Source: Kamptonema formosum PCC 6407
Lineage (GTDB): Bacteria > Cyanobacteriota > Cyanobacteriia > Cyanobacteriales > Microcoleaceae
Assembly (NCBI RefSeq): GCF_000332155.1
Contig: NZ_KB235904.1
Location: 1,510,590 to 1,574,589 of the forward strand
Length of the DNA stretch: 64,000 nt
Direction of reading: 5' to 3'
The position numbers and the translations under genes are program-made. Below the pieces are notes generated by a model. That model saw nothing but the letters and a program-made list of their open reading frames with translations, did not search any database and was not told where the DNA came from. Below are positions 46,013-56,155 of the stretch, in pieces. Every line of letters begins with the position of its first letter. Positions within the stretch are counted from its first letter, which is position 1.

Positions 46013-47731
46013 ATGAACCGTCTGTTAAGGAGTCTGTCTGAAGGAGCAAAACGCGCGGTGCGGCCGATCGCCCTGAGATACTTGGGGTTGTGCAGCATTG
46101 CGGTTCTGGCTGCTGCCCCGGCCTTGGGAGCACAGCGAGTTTACGTGACTTATGGCCCCCTGGAAATTTCAGTGCCCATAGAGTCTTTAGAGCTGTTTGT
46201 GCAGACAGGCGTAATCGATCACACTTGGGATGGCTTCGCTCAGTACGCCAACCAGCAGCAGCTAGCTCAGTTGCGACAGGCACTGCAAGCAAAGGCCGAA
46301 GTCAGCCCCGTGACTATTTCTCAGTTCCTTTACACCCCCCAAGGTGAAGTGTTGCTGGAACGTTTGGGGCGAGTCGTGCAGACAAAGGGGCGACAGCCTG
46401 GTTTTTATGCAATTCGAGCGGCGTTAATTCTAGCAGCGGCAGATGCAGAGGGTTTGACACCGATCAATGTGCTCAAAAAATTTCCGACTTATGGGATTCG
46501 GATCGATATTGCACGGGGGTTAGAACTGGTTAATCAGCTAACGGCTTTGGTAAATAGGTCAAACCGAGCGATCGCAGGAGTAATCGAGTTGGCAAACGCC
46601 CAAGCTGCATCGGAACCAGCAGTTAACCTTTCCGAGTTCCAAACTCCAGACCGACGGGGGGCGCTGAGTTGGGAAAAAGTTTCTCTGACAATGATGAGTA
46701 AAAACCGCCAGGGGCGTAGTTTTCCCTTCGATCTGTATTTGCCTACAGGCGGGTCATTACCGGCACCATTAATTGTCATTTCTCACGGTTTAGGCTCAGA
46801 CCGCTACTCCTTTGCCTATTTAGCCGAACATTTGGCCTCTTACGGATTTGCCGTTGCTGTCCCGGAACATCCCGGTAGCAGTTCTCAACAGTTGCAGAAC
46901 TTGGTGGTAGGTAGAGCAAGTGAGGTGGCCCAACCTACAGAATTTGTCGATCGCCCTCTAGATATTAAGGATCTGCTCGATTTCCTAGATACCCTTCCTG
47001 CATCTGACCCCAAATATCAAGGAAAAATGGACTTGCAGCGAGTGGGGGTAATCGGTCAGTCTTTCGGCGGCTATACAGCTTTGGCTTTAGCGGGGGGAGG
47101 GATTAATTTTGAGCAACTAGATAAGGATTGCGAGCAAGAGTTCGATACTTGGAATATTTCGTTACTGCTTCAATGTCGCGCTCAAACTCTGCGCCGTCGG
47201 GATTACAATTTGAGCGATAGCCGGGTTAAAGCTGCGATCGCCATCAATCCGATTGTCAGCAGCATTCTAGGCGAATCAAACCTCAGCCAAATTCAAGTCC
47301 CTGTAATGATTTTAGCTGCCACTGCCGATACAGTTGCACCAGCGGTGCTCGAACAGATTCAACCCTTTACCTGGCTAACAAACCCTGAGAAATATCTCGT
47401 ACTGCTCAACAACGGCACACATTTCTCGACGATCGATGAATCCCCTGAGAGTGTTTTCCGGGTTCCTACTAATGCTATTGGCCCCGAACCGGCCTTAGCT
47501 CGTCGCTATCTTAACGGATTGAGTGTGGCTTTTATGGAAACCTATCTGGCTAACGACCAAAATTTCCGCCGTTATCTCCAACCTTCTTATATCAAAGGAA
47601 TTAGTAAAGATGTGTTGGGCCTAAGTATTTTGCGATCGCTGAGTAAGGAGCAGCTCGAGCAGTTGCTCAGCGGTAAAAGCAGCCCCACTCTTCCTGCATC
47701 TCCACCTCAGCCGGCCCCTGCGAAGCCTTGA
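46013..47731 (+). CDS. Secreted alpha/beta hydrolase with N-terminal DUF1400
   Basis: A 572-residue protein. A signal peptide (LRYLGLCSIAVLAAAPALGAQ) leads into a DUF1400 domain (VYVTYGPLEISVPIESLELFVQTGVI ... FLYTPQGEVLLERLG), then an alpha/beta hydrolase with PLIVISHGLGSDRYSF, nucleophile GQSFGGYTALALAGG and catalytic His in NNGTHFSTI. The C terminus is Pro-rich. The substrate is unknown; the domain pair is common in cyanobacteria and is thought to act on lipids or esters in the periplasm. ATG at 46013 was chosen over an ATG 11 codons earlier, as it starts the signal peptide more normally. Confidence 0.88.
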   Translation: MNRLLRSLSEGAKRAVRPIALRYLGLCSIAVLAAAPALGAQRVYVTYGPLEISVPIESLELFVQTGVIDHTWDGFAQYANQQQLAQLRQALQAKAEVSPVTISQFLYTPQGEVLLERLGRVVQTKGRQPGFYAIRAALILAAADAEGLTPINVLKKFPTYGIRIDIARGLELVNQLTALVNRSNRAIAGVIELANAQAASEPAVNLSEFQTPDRRGALSWEKVSLTMMSKNRQGRSFPFDLYLPTGGSLPAPLIVISHGLGSDRYSFAYLAEHLASYGFAVAVPEHPGSSSQQLQNLVVGRASEVAQPTEFVDRPLDIKDLLDFLDTLPASDPKYQGKMDLQRVGVIGQSFGGYTALALAGGGINFEQLDKDCEQEFDTWNISLLLQCRAQTLRRRDYNLSDSRVKAAIAINPIVSSILGESNLSQIQVPVMILAATADTVAPAVLEQIQPFTWLTNPEKYLVLLNNGTHFSTIDESPESVFRVPTNAIGPEPALARRYLNGLSVAFMETYLANDQNFRRYLQPSYIKGISKDVLGLSILRSLSKEQLEQLLSGKSSPTLPASPPQPAPAKP

Positions 47732-47740
47732 GGGTCAAGG

Positions 47741-47881
47741 TATAGCAACCGCCAGGGCGGTTACGATGCTCAGGGCTAGGGGCTAGGGGCTAGGGAAAGA
47801 AGAGAAAGAAGGGAAAAGGGGGAAGAGAGTCAATGGTTTGAGCCATGAGCAAGTGTCCTAACCGTTGTGGCGGTTGCTATA
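47741..47881. repeat. MITE-like repeat with 13-bp TATAGCAACCGCC inverted ends
   Basis: TATAGCAACCGCC at 47741-47753 and its exact complement at 47869-47881, with GGGGCTA heptamers and a purine tract between. It starts 10 bp after the hydrolase stop and lies in the 317-bp gap before the convergent restriction gene. Homologous to the element at 1043-1150. No gene in 47882-48048. Confidence 0.75.
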
Positions 47882-48048
47882 TTTGGAATTAGCTGACACT
47901 ACTTTACAGATTAAGTGGGAATTTTAGCGATTTTGGTGGGATGCGATCGCTTTAGGTGCGGTGATTAAGCGGATGAACAGGTTTATAACCGCTTTAGGTC
48001 AAGTCATCAGTTTGGGAAAGATAATATTTTCCCCAAAAACAAGTAAAT

Positions 48049-50862
48049 TTATCTCGACTGAAATGCAGTTTTCTCCAAAATTAGCCTAACGTCAGATGGA
48101 TTTCTTGAGACTTCAAGTTGCCAATAACCAAAGCCACCATGCTGATTAACAGCTTGAATCCACCGATCTAAAAATCCCCATTTAGCCTCATCTTGGCGAG
48201 TTGGTTGTCCTTTGGTTTCCAAAATCAAGAAATTGCCATTTTTCAGTCGGATAATGAAATCGGGGCGATATTTACGCACAATTCCATCAAAAATATACAA
48301 AATTTCAAATCCCAGATGATCGTTTTTCACCCAAGCATCAACATAGTCATTCCGATCCAGTTCAAAAGCTTCGCTGGCTTCCCATGTACTATCAAAAATG
48401 CAACAATTAATATGGGATTTTTGGGTATACTCGCAAGGTTTACCTGTATGCCAGGGACGCATATCAGATGTAGAACGGATGGGATGTTCTGGATCGAATA
48501 CTGGTTCAATTACTTCTGTATTTTCTAAATAAATAGCTTGCCAAATGTGCTGAACAATTTTACTCATATTGAGAGTAATCAGAATCCGCCGTTTAATTTC
48601 ATCCAAACTAAATAATGGTGGATTAATTTCGATGAAATCTGACTGGATAAATTCTTCGACTAATCGAATCAGTTTGGCTAGTAAGTATTCTCGATTACCT
48701 TGCCAACCAGGTTTCATCTGGTCAAAAATATCTCTGGCAGCTTCAAAAGCAATTTTTTGCATCCGAAATTTTTCACCCAAATCTTCTAAGTTGATCGTCT
48801 CAATTCTGGTCACATCCGGTTTACCATCCAAAATAGCGGCGAGATCTGCTTGTGTGCTATTGTCATAGGCATCTAACTTTAAAGGTTTAATCTGACTCAA
48901 ATCGAGTTTTAGTTCTGGTTTATAAATATAATCAATGCGGACAATATTGGGAAACCTCATTTCAAACTGCTGTTTTTCAGGATCGGGTTTAATTTCAGTT
49001 TTAGGATTAGGTGGTGGGGGTGGAGTTCCTTCGGTAGATTCGTGGGGAAGAAAGGTAAAAGGAACACCAAAAATATTAACATATTCGGCTTCAAGTAGGT
49101 TTGTTTCTGGGTTGATGTCGTAAGTAGTTCTCCGTAAACCTCTACCTACGACTTGTTCGCAGAGAAGTTGGCTGGTGAATGCGCGAATCCCCATAATATG
49201 CGTTACAGTTTTAGCGTCCCAACCTTCAGATAACATCCCAACAGAAATAACATTTTGAATTTGTTCCCCAGGCTTTCCAAGTTGACCAACTGTATCAACT
49301 GTTTTTCGTAAAAGTTCTGCTTGTTCTTTCTTTGAAAGTTTGCGAATAGGTTCATCCTCAGAGTTATCATCTTCGCTATTTTCTGCGGCTGTATCTTGGA
49401 TTTCGGTACTTTCTTCTTGGGATTCTGCCATTTTTAAAACATTAGAATCAATGTGTAAAGTGCGTTCTGAGTTACAGAGTTCTTCGATATGAATTTTGTG
49501 ATGATCGAAAGCATATTTAATTCTAGCCGCAGTTTCGGTACGGTTAGCAATAGAAATCATGGCTGGTGGAACTTTATGCCCCGATTCTTGCCATGATTTC
49601 GCCGTTTCTAGCCAATCTTTTCCGAGTAAAAGATAGCCGTTAGCCAGCAAATCCGGGAGGGATTCATCAGGTTTAGCTTTACGATTGATATCATCATAAA
49701 CTTCGGGATCTCGATAGAGATGATAAAGGCGAGATTTATAGTCTTTTGTTAATTTGCTATCGTCACGAATCACCACGCGAGGAGTTTTAACTAAGCCAGA
49801 TTCAATGGCATCATTTAAGCCAAAATCGCTAACAATCCAGCCAAATAAAGCTTCTTCTGAACTCTTTTTACCAGAGGGTGCAAAGGGTGTGGCAGAAAAG
49901 TCAAAACAGGTGAGAATTTTTCTAGCTTGATGAATGCGATCGAGTCCACCAACCCATTTTGTAGCCTCGTCTAATTCTTCTTTACTAATACCTTTAATTT
50001 TGGATTCAGCAGGTATGCGCCATGCGTGGTGTGCCTCGTCGTTAATAACAATAATGTTGCTAGAATTGGCAACTTCTCCTAATACTTCTCTAGCGTAGGC
50101 TTCGTTACTTTTTGCACCGCGTTTATCAACTCCTTTCTTCTTTTTTATTTGTTCTTCAGTTTCCCAATTCAAGGCGTGCCAGTTGCGGATTAAAACTTTC
50201 CCTTGACGAATTTTATCGAATAATCCCAGAGGCACAATATTGAATATTTCATAGTAGTTATTTTCCGCAGAGGGAAGCAGAACTTGTAGGCGATTTCTAA
50301 CAGTTAGTCCAGGTGCAACAATAAAAATGGCTTTAGAAAAACGGGGATCTTGGGGATAGGTAACTTTATTGATAATTTGCCATGCAATTAACATCGCCAT
50401 AACGATAGTTTTGCCCGAACCTGTTGCCATTTTGGAACACAGGCGTTTGAAGTTTCCGCCATCGTCAGGAATATCAATACCAACTTTTGCAGAGGGTGGG
50501 GATTCTGTTAGCCAGATTAGGGTTTTTATGGCTTCTAACTGACAGAAAAAGAAGGGAAAATCCCGTTCTTCTGATTTGTCCCAGTGTTCTAGCAGACGCT
50601 TGGTAACGCCTGTGACACCGGGGTATCCATCATCGCACCAAGCTTTGACGCGGGGACGAATTTGGTTAACTAAAGGAATCTCGACAAATTTACCGGCATC
50701 GTCGGAAGTTTTAGAGTTTTCGGAAGCAATAATATAGCCTGCGGGTCGTCTTCCTGCTGCTAGGTTGAATAGGCGAGAAGTGCGATCGTAGTGCCAATAT
50801 TTTTGCGGTTCTTCGTAGGGAGAATTGATAATGAGTTGATCGATCGTAGTTTTTGATGACAT
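48049..50862 (-). CDS. Type III-like restriction enzyme subunit: DEAD/DEAH helicase with nuclease tail (Res)
   Basis: A 937-residue protein. Helicase motifs: Walker A KMATGSGKTIVMAML near residue 142, VINDEAHHAWR (Walker B/DEAH) near 270, TCFDFSATPFAP near 313 and QVVGRGLRR near 590. The C-terminal part has PDFIIRLKNGNFLILETKGQPTRQDEAKW, a PD-(D/E)xK-type nuclease core with D and ETK. It resembles the BPTD_3080 family of restriction endonucleases, cytosolic. The matching methyltransferase is the most upstream gene of this minus-strand cluster, with three small genes between the two. Mod and Res would together recognise, protect and cleave DNA. Confidence 0.9.
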   Translation of the reverse strand: MSSKTTIDQLIINSPYEEPQKYWHYDRTSRLFNLAAGRRPAGYIIASENSKTSDDAGKFVEIPLVNQIRPRVKAWCDDGYPGVTGVTKRLLEHWDKSEERDFPFFFCQLEAIKTLIWLTESPPSAKVGIDIPDDGGNFKRLCSKMATGSGKTIVMAMLIAWQIINKVTYPQDPRFSKAIFIVAPGLTVRNRLQVLLPSAENNYYEIFNIVPLGLFDKIRQGKVLIRNWHALNWETEEQIKKKKGVDKRGAKSNEAYAREVLGEVANSSNIIVINDEAHHAWRIPAESKIKGISKEELDEATKWVGGLDRIHQARKILTCFDFSATPFAPSGKKSSEEALFGWIVSDFGLNDAIESGLVKTPRVVIRDDSKLTKDYKSRLYHLYRDPEVYDDINRKAKPDESLPDLLANGYLLLGKDWLETAKSWQESGHKVPPAMISIANRTETAARIKYAFDHHKIHIEELCNSERTLHIDSNVLKMAESQEESTEIQDTAAENSEDDNSEDEPIRKLSKKEQAELLRKTVDTVGQLGKPGEQIQNVISVGMLSEGWDAKTVTHIMGIRAFTSQLLCEQVVGRGLRRTTYDINPETNLLEAEYVNIFGVPFTFLPHESTEGTPPPPPNPKTEIKPDPEKQQFEMRFPNIVRIDYIYKPELKLDLSQIKPLKLDAYDNSTQADLAAILDGKPDVTRIETINLEDLGEKFRMQKIAFEAARDIFDQMKPGWQGNREYLLAKLIRLVEEFIQSDFIEINPPLFSLDEIKRRILITLNMSKIVQHIWQAIYLENTEVIEPVFDPEHPIRSTSDMRPWHTGKPCEYTQKSHINCCIFDSTWEASEAFELDRNDYVDAWVKNDHLGFEILYIFDGIVRKYRPDFIIRLKNGNFLILETKGQPTRQDEAKWGFLDRWIQAVNQHGGFGYWQLEVSRNPSDVRLILEKTAFQSR

Positions 50863-51030
50863 AATGCTTCAATTTGTTGGACGTATCAACCAGATCGCAT
50901 AATTGGGTAACTGCGGGACAAAGTTTGAGGTTTTCCTGTCTTATGTTATTCCAGTGAAATAAGACGGCTGGATCGAAATCTTATTATAGTAAAACGCTTT
51001 TTAGTATAATAAGATTGATCGTCTGAATAC

Positions 51031-51639
51031 TTACTCACCATTAAAAATCTGCACGGCGGTCAAATTCAACCCAGGAAACACTAAAGACTCAACTCTTTCA
51101 TCTCCTCGAAATAACTTAATTTGATACTCACCATCTACTAGCTGATAAACTGATAAAGTAGGCTGTTTCGGAGAACCTATATAACGGCTACCACCTAAAC
51201 CTAAATAATCGACTATCCAATATTCGGGAATGCCTAATGCTTCATAATCAATCATTTTATGTGCATAATCATCCCGCCAATTTGTGCTGACAACTTCAAC
51301 AACTAACTTTATGGAATTTCCTTGAGTAATAACGGATTCTTTTTCCCATCGAGATTCATTGGCTGCTACGGCTTGTTTATCTAATACAATGACATCTGGA
51401 TCGTATCCAGAGTTATCGCAAAATTTAATTGTACATTCCTTGGGAATAAAGTAAGGAAGCTGTAGTCGCCTGATTTCTAAACCAAACTCGACGGCCTGAA
51501 AACCCGCGATCGCAGAATGTTGACCAGTTGGATTTGGCATTTCAACAATAACTCCGTTATGTAATTCATAATGTCCGTTTTCTGGTTTCCATTCCAGAAA
51601 TTCATCAAAAGTTATTAACTTGGATATTGTTTGAGTCAT
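51031..51639 (-). CDS. Uma2-family (DUF820) putative endonuclease
   Basis: 202 residues: MTQTISKLITFDEFLEWKPENGHYELHNGVIVEMPNPTGQHS, then YDPDVIVLDKQ and IKLVVEVVSTNWRDDYAHKMIDYEALGIPEYWIVD. The D...EVVS pattern is the PD-(D/E)xK-like core of the Uma2 family, which is very expanded in cyanobacteria. ATG at 51639 was chosen over an extended frame because GGAGGTT precedes it; the 37 upstream codons are not part of the family. It lies inside the restriction-modification cluster. Function is unknown. Confidence 0.88.
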   Translation of the reverse strand: MTQTISKLITFDEFLEWKPENGHYELHNGVIVEMPNPTGQHSAIAGFQAVEFGLEIRRLQLPYFIPKECTIKFCDNSGYDPDVIVLDKQAVAANESRWEKESVITQGNSIKLVVEVVSTNWRDDYAHKMIDYEALGIPEYWIVDYLGLGGSRYIGSPKQPTLSVYQLVDGEYQIKLFRGDERVESLVFPGLNLTAVQIFNGE

Positions 51640-51725
51640 TGGAAAAACCTCCAACTTTTTAATGTAGTTATCTAAAATTACATCTTTTTTATTGATAGCC
51701 AGAGTCATAGTTATATTCTCCACAA

Positions 51726-51893
51726 TTAAATACCTAAAACCATACACCATTCTAAAATTTCCGGGTCTTTAGTTCCTTTTGCTGGTATAGAAGGTTCGCC
51801 AATAACCCGAATTATTAATTCCGGTTGTCTAATCCGAAGTTGAGTAGGATAAATCGGGTCAACATTTTCATCAATAAGATACTTGAGTGCCAT
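51726..51893 (-). pseudogene. Truncated DUF5615 PIN-like toxin-type protein
   Basis: 55 residues: MALKYLIDENVDPIYPTQLR ... PELIIRVIGEPSIPAKGTKDPEILEW, the N-terminal half of a DUF5615 PIN-like protein (usually about 110-125 residues). The frame stops after CMVLGI, so the second catalytic acid and the VTNNR block are missing. It overlaps the end of the DUF433 gene by 23 bp, as in intact DUF433/DUF5615 pairs, which resemble toxin-antitoxin modules. Called a pseudogene by length; it might still be translated. Confidence 0.75.
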
Positions 51894-52212
51894 TTTTTTT
51901 CTGTCTTTCCATCTTAATTTGTTGGAGTCTTATCGAAGCTGGATGAGGGTTTAATTCTTGGGCTTTTCTTTGTTGATGTGACCATTCTAACCAGTCTTCA
52001 ATATATTTATTTACGGCTTCTTTATTGGTTAAATAATAAAGGATTGTCGCGTAAATTTGATCGAGAGTTAGAGTGGAAAAGTGTTTTAATATTTCCTCTG
52101 GTGAACGTTGACGATAAATATATTCATAAAGGATGCTTTCTATTCCCACTCTTGTCCCTTTTACTCGAATGTCATCGGGTGCTAAAAAATCAAAATATTC
52201 TTCTATTAGCAT
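51871..52212 (-). CDS. DUF433 domain-containing protein (antitoxin-like)
   Basis: 113 residues. The core MLIEEYFDFLAPDDIRVKGTRVGIESILYEYIYRQRSPEEILKHFSTLTLDQIYATILYYLTNKEAVNKYIEDWLE is a typical DUF433 helix-turn-helix-like domain with the KGTRVGIE motif. The family is often paired with a DUF5615 PIN-like protein, here a truncated gene overlapping its end. GGAG lies 9 bp before the ATG. It follows the methyltransferase stop by 86 bp on the same strand. Confidence 0.88.
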   Translation of the reverse strand: MLIEEYFDFLAPDDIRVKGTRVGIESILYEYIYRQRSPEEILKHFSTLTLDQIYATILYYLTNKEAVNKYIEDWLEWSHQQRKAQELNPHPASIRLQQIKMERQKKNGTQVSY

Positions 52213-52298
52213 GGTTTATTTCTCCATTTATTGATTAAGGTTTGATTGATATTCAAAGTCATAGTTAGATTATAGCACTCACCCAGAAACCGGGTTTC

Positions 52299-54917
52299 TT
52301 AGGTTAACCGAATAATCTTCAAACTCTCAATTCCCCGATCGTCCACAATTTTAACAGCAACCTGCTGATATTCTCCCATTTCAAAAGGCAAGGAAACAGT
52401 CCCCTGATAAGACTCGATTAAATCCTCGTCAATTTCAGCTTTTAAATTCTTAGCTAAGCGCGACCAAGCATCTTTTTCTCCTGCCATCGGGAAGAAAACC
52501 TGACGGGGGAAAATACTTCTCCCATCATAATCAATATCTAACATCCAAACCGCAATTTTTTCCACACTACCAGACTCAATATTTCCGGTTTTTGTGTTAT
52601 AATAATCAAAGCCAAAAACTTCGACTTGCCACTTATCTTTATTTTCTCCTTTCTCGATCCGCCGCAGCGCAACATCTGGCTGACCAATCAACCAAAAACT
52701 CTCATTACTAGCCCGTTTTTTCTTCAAATCTTCTGTTAGTAAATCGGCGTTCATTTGCGCTTTTAATAATGTGACTCCCGGCCAATTGGTTTCTTCGATA
52801 TCTTTGGCGGCTTCCGGGTCAAATTGAAAAGCAGCAAAGACAATTAATTTGGGTTTGGGAACTAAAGTTTGTGCTTCTTCAATGGCTTGGGTGACTTGTC
52901 TTTGTTCTAAAGGTGCGTGTTGTGACCCGAAGGAAATTACCACTCGCATTGGTTGACCATAACTACCACCAGTTTCTTTTACTGTATTAGCGCCCAGGTC
53001 ATTTGGTTTAGTTTCGGCATCGGCATGAAGCCAACGAGTTCCGGGTAAAGATTCGACTCTGGAGAATAAAATATATTGCCCGTTTTTACCACGAATCCCC
53101 GTTTTTAGCAGTTCATCTCGCCATTCTGATTGGCGTAAAGTTTCGCCAGAACGGGCGATTGAATTGTCAGGAATGGGGGGATTGATAATATCGTCAATTG
53201 GTTTTACTGTGGGTGCGGGTACGGCTTCGACGGTGAAGGGGCCAGTAACTCTGGCTTTGGATTTGTCTAATAATGGTTGGTCGTAAAGTGTTTCTTGGCC
53301 TGCGTATTTATTAATGGCTTGTTCGATTTCTATGCGATTCATGCCTTCCCGAATTTCGGGGTTATTGGCAATAGATTTGAGGGTGATATGAGGGACAGTT
53401 TTGTATTTGAATCCATCGCTTACGCCTGCTTGGGAATTTGCTAGTTGATAATAGTCAAAGGTGGCGGTCATTAACCTTTGTTTGGCTAGGGTTATTGCTA
53501 CTCTTGAAGTATCGCAAGTTATCCATCTGCGTCCCCATTGTTCGGCTACGTAGGCTGTTGTACCGCTACCGCAGGTGATGTCTAGGACTAAATCACCTGG
53601 TTTAGTTGTCATTAAAATACAACGTTGAATCGCAGTTTGATTAGTTTGAACAACATAAATTCTATTACTTACGCCTCCTAAATCATCCCAGTAATTTGAT
53701 AATGGAATTACAGGATAATCATCGAAGTACCTCTTTAAATGTATTTGATTACCCAGTGCAACAATACGCCCTTGTTTTGCTACCTTTTGTAAATCCTCTG
53801 GTGTAACTCCCCAGTGACGGTTACTACCTGGATGATACTTTCTGCCTTGAAATTCAAATTCAATAGTAGTTGTTGGTCTGAAGCCATCTGACGTTAGCGG
53901 ATAAGCTCTCCAAATTTTGCTACCTGCTGGTAATGTTTCTAAATCAGCAATTTCATCATTAGTTAGAGGTCGATCTGTTTTATCTGGTAGTTCAACCATT
54001 GAATAACCAGTACCACCAGCACTTCTCAGCTTCCGTTGAATAAATAATTTTTTAAAGCTTTTTGCTGCTTGCTGAAAATCCTTGACATACCAAAGTAGAT
54101 AATCACAATTTGATTGAATAAAAGCTCCCGTAGAACTACCTGTTTTTTGAATTGAAATTATAACTATAAATTTATCTATTCCAAAAACCTCATCCATCAA
54201 TTCCCTAACATGATGCAAGTTTTCATCCGAAATCTGCACAAAAATACTACCAGTTTCGGACAATAACTCCCTCGCCAATAACAATCTATCTCTTAAATAA
54301 GTCAAATAAGAATGAATCCCCAATTCCCAAGTATCCCGAAATGCCTTAATCATTTCCGGTTCTTGAGTCAAATCCTCATCTTTCCCATCTTTGACATCGC
54401 GCTTATTCACAAACGGCTGAAAATTGGAACCATATTTAATCCCATAAGGCGGATCGAAATAAATCATCTGCACTTGTCCCGCCATTCCCTCTTTTTCTAA
54501 TAGGGAGTTCATCACTAAAAGCGAATCTCCAGCTACTAAGCGGTTACTCCAATTATGCTTGTGCTTGTAAAATTCGATCGCCTGTCGAATCGGCGGATTT
54601 TCCTCTGCTATTTCAAACAGAGATAACTGCACACCCTCGCTTTGATTTTGCTTACGAACTGCTTCTATAATGGTGCGAGGATCGATGCGTTCGTGAACGT
54701 GCAATGATACAGTTGGCACTTCAAAATTAGTATGTTCTGCCTTACCCGCCCAAACTAATTGGGGGTCAAGGTGCGGATCGTAGCTATAATTTTTATTATC
54801 CCCATCAGGATCGGTTTCTGGCGTAACCAATCCCACAGGTGGGTTATTGACTCGTTGCTGATTTTCGTGATTATATTGATCGATCTTTCTTTGGTCAGGT
54901 TTCTTTTGCCTTGCCAT
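52299..54917 (-). CDS. Type III-like site-specific DNA methyltransferase (Mod)
   Basis: An 872-residue adenine/cytosine-N4 methyltransferase. Catalytic motif IV is FDPPYG near residue 155, preceding the SAM-binding motif VLDITCGSGTTAYVAEQWGRRWIT near 445, the beta-class order typical of type III Mod subunits. The target-recognition part and a long C-terminal extension (about residues 520-872) lie after. The start is ATG at 54917, preceded by AGAGGATG; an upstream TTG was rejected. It heads a minus-strand cluster with DUF433, truncated DUF5615, Uma2 and the Res-like helicase-nuclease. The stop codon touches a palindrome (52285-52299). Confidence 0.9.
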   Translation of the reverse strand: MARQKKPDQRKIDQYNHENQQRVNNPPVGLVTPETDPDGDNKNYSYDPHLDPQLVWAGKAEHTNFEVPTVSLHVHERIDPRTIIEAVRKQNQSEGVQLSLFEIAEENPPIRQAIEFYKHKHNWSNRLVAGDSLLVMNSLLEKEGMAGQVQMIYFDPPYGIKYGSNFQPFVNKRDVKDGKDEDLTQEPEMIKAFRDTWELGIHSYLTYLRDRLLLARELLSETGSIFVQISDENLHHVRELMDEVFGIDKFIVIISIQKTGSSTGAFIQSNCDYLLWYVKDFQQAAKSFKKLFIQRKLRSAGGTGYSMVELPDKTDRPLTNDEIADLETLPAGSKIWRAYPLTSDGFRPTTTIEFEFQGRKYHPGSNRHWGVTPEDLQKVAKQGRIVALGNQIHLKRYFDDYPVIPLSNYWDDLGGVSNRIYVVQTNQTAIQRCILMTTKPGDLVLDITCGSGTTAYVAEQWGRRWITCDTSRVAITLAKQRLMTATFDYYQLANSQAGVSDGFKYKTVPHITLKSIANNPEIREGMNRIEIEQAINKYAGQETLYDQPLLDKSKARVTGPFTVEAVPAPTVKPIDDIINPPIPDNSIARSGETLRQSEWRDELLKTGIRGKNGQYILFSRVESLPGTRWLHADAETKPNDLGANTVKETGGSYGQPMRVVISFGSQHAPLEQRQVTQAIEEAQTLVPKPKLIVFAAFQFDPEAAKDIEETNWPGVTLLKAQMNADLLTEDLKKKRASNESFWLIGQPDVALRRIEKGENKDKWQVEVFGFDYYNTKTGNIESGSVEKIAVWMLDIDYDGRSIFPRQVFFPMAGEKDAWSRLAKNLKAEIDEDLIESYQGTVSLPFEMGEYQQVAVKIVDDRGIESLKIIRLT

Positions 54918-55117
54918 GCGACATCCTCTAGTCAAAGTCTTTACTTTACAATTTATCTGATCGCACAGGTTTACCAGATTTTAAGGATGCGATCGCACTC
55001 TCTCAATCAAACTCTACCACTTGCCACCTCAGCGAAAGTCGCGATCGCCCTCACTATTTTCTATTCCGCCAGAGGATAAACTGGGAAAACCTGATTTGTT
55101 AACTCTGGTTTTTTCAA

Positions 55118-55191
<74 letters not shown>

Positions 55192-55349
55192 GCACCATTT
55201 ATAAATTTAGCACAGCTTTTTCCTTAATGTCAAGTCTTTTTTACCTCTATTTATTTCAGCCCCAGCAGGATGAACCCGCTAGGGCTGAATTTTGAGCAAT
55301 CCCTTAACAACTGGGAAAAATCCCAAAGAAATTGGCTCTGATACCCCTT

Positions 55350-55775
55350 TTAGGGATCAAAAGTCTTCTTACCGCTAAATTTCAAAGTAGCCGGATTGGG
55401 ATTACTACCGATATTACGTTCAACGCTACCTACTTTGGGGCGGCCTTCATTCACCTTCTCAGGGAAAACGCCATCCTTGGGATGCAGGTACTCCGTCGAA
55501 CCGTCGGGAAAAATGCGGTAAATCTTGTAATTCGTGATTTTGAACTTGGCTCGCAGTTGTTGACCGCCTAAAGCGATGCACTGCTCTTTACGAGGTAAAT
55601 ACAGCAGATTGTCGCCTTGACGCATAATGGCCGCGCCGCCAGTAGGCATCTCAAACACTTGCTCCTTGGGGCTACTCCAAGTAATAGCGTACTTTTCTTC
55701 GACTAGCGCCTTGGTCAGCAAGCCGCCGGTGCTGCCGCCGAAAATGGGGGGTTGTCCAGTGAGTTGTTCTGCCAT
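55350..55775 (-). CDS. psaD: Photosystem I reaction centre subunit II
   Basis: 141 residues: [51 protein letters not shown], the conserved [49 protein letters not shown] block and the C-terminal NPATLKFSG. PsaD is the stromal-side (cytoplasmic) subunit that docks ferredoxin on photosystem I. Length is normal. The leader and promoter should lie in 55776-56155. Confidence 0.98.
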   Translation of the reverse strand: MAEQLTGQPPIFGGSTGGLLTKALVEEKYAITWSSPKEQVFEMPTGGAAIMRQGDNLLYLPRKEQCIALGGQQLRAKFKITNYKIYRIFPDGSTEYLHPKDGVFPEKVNEGRPKVGSVERNIGSNPNPATLKFSGKKTFDP

Positions 55776-56155
55776 AGATATTTCTGAAGATTTTTACGGC
55801 ATAGTATCACTCAGAGGTTCCTTGTCTGTTCAAATCGTAAGGAACTGTAACAGTTAGGTGCGGAGCGGGAGCATGGGGGCTCGGTGGCCCGGAGTGGAGG
55901 AGAGCGCACAGAGGAACCGGGAAGAGGTGAGAATGGGTCTACATTCTATCCTGAAAAGCTGATTCACTTTCGGATTGTAGTAGAACTGAGTAATAATCTT
56001 GAGAGCTTTTTTCTACCAGATTAAATTATCTGCTTTCTTGCTGACTAGACTTATATACTAATAATATAACGCCGCATCTGGCTGGTAACTCTACCGCGAA
56101 TAAGGCGGGTTATCAATTAATTAATCAGTTCTATTCCCTACTTAAGGAGAAACTC
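55776..56155. other. Divergent intergenic region psaD / DUF2278
   Basis: 380 bases with no gene recognised. It should contain the psaD promoter and leader. A purine-rich tract lies at about 55858-55935; otherwise nothing clear. Confidence 0.4.
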
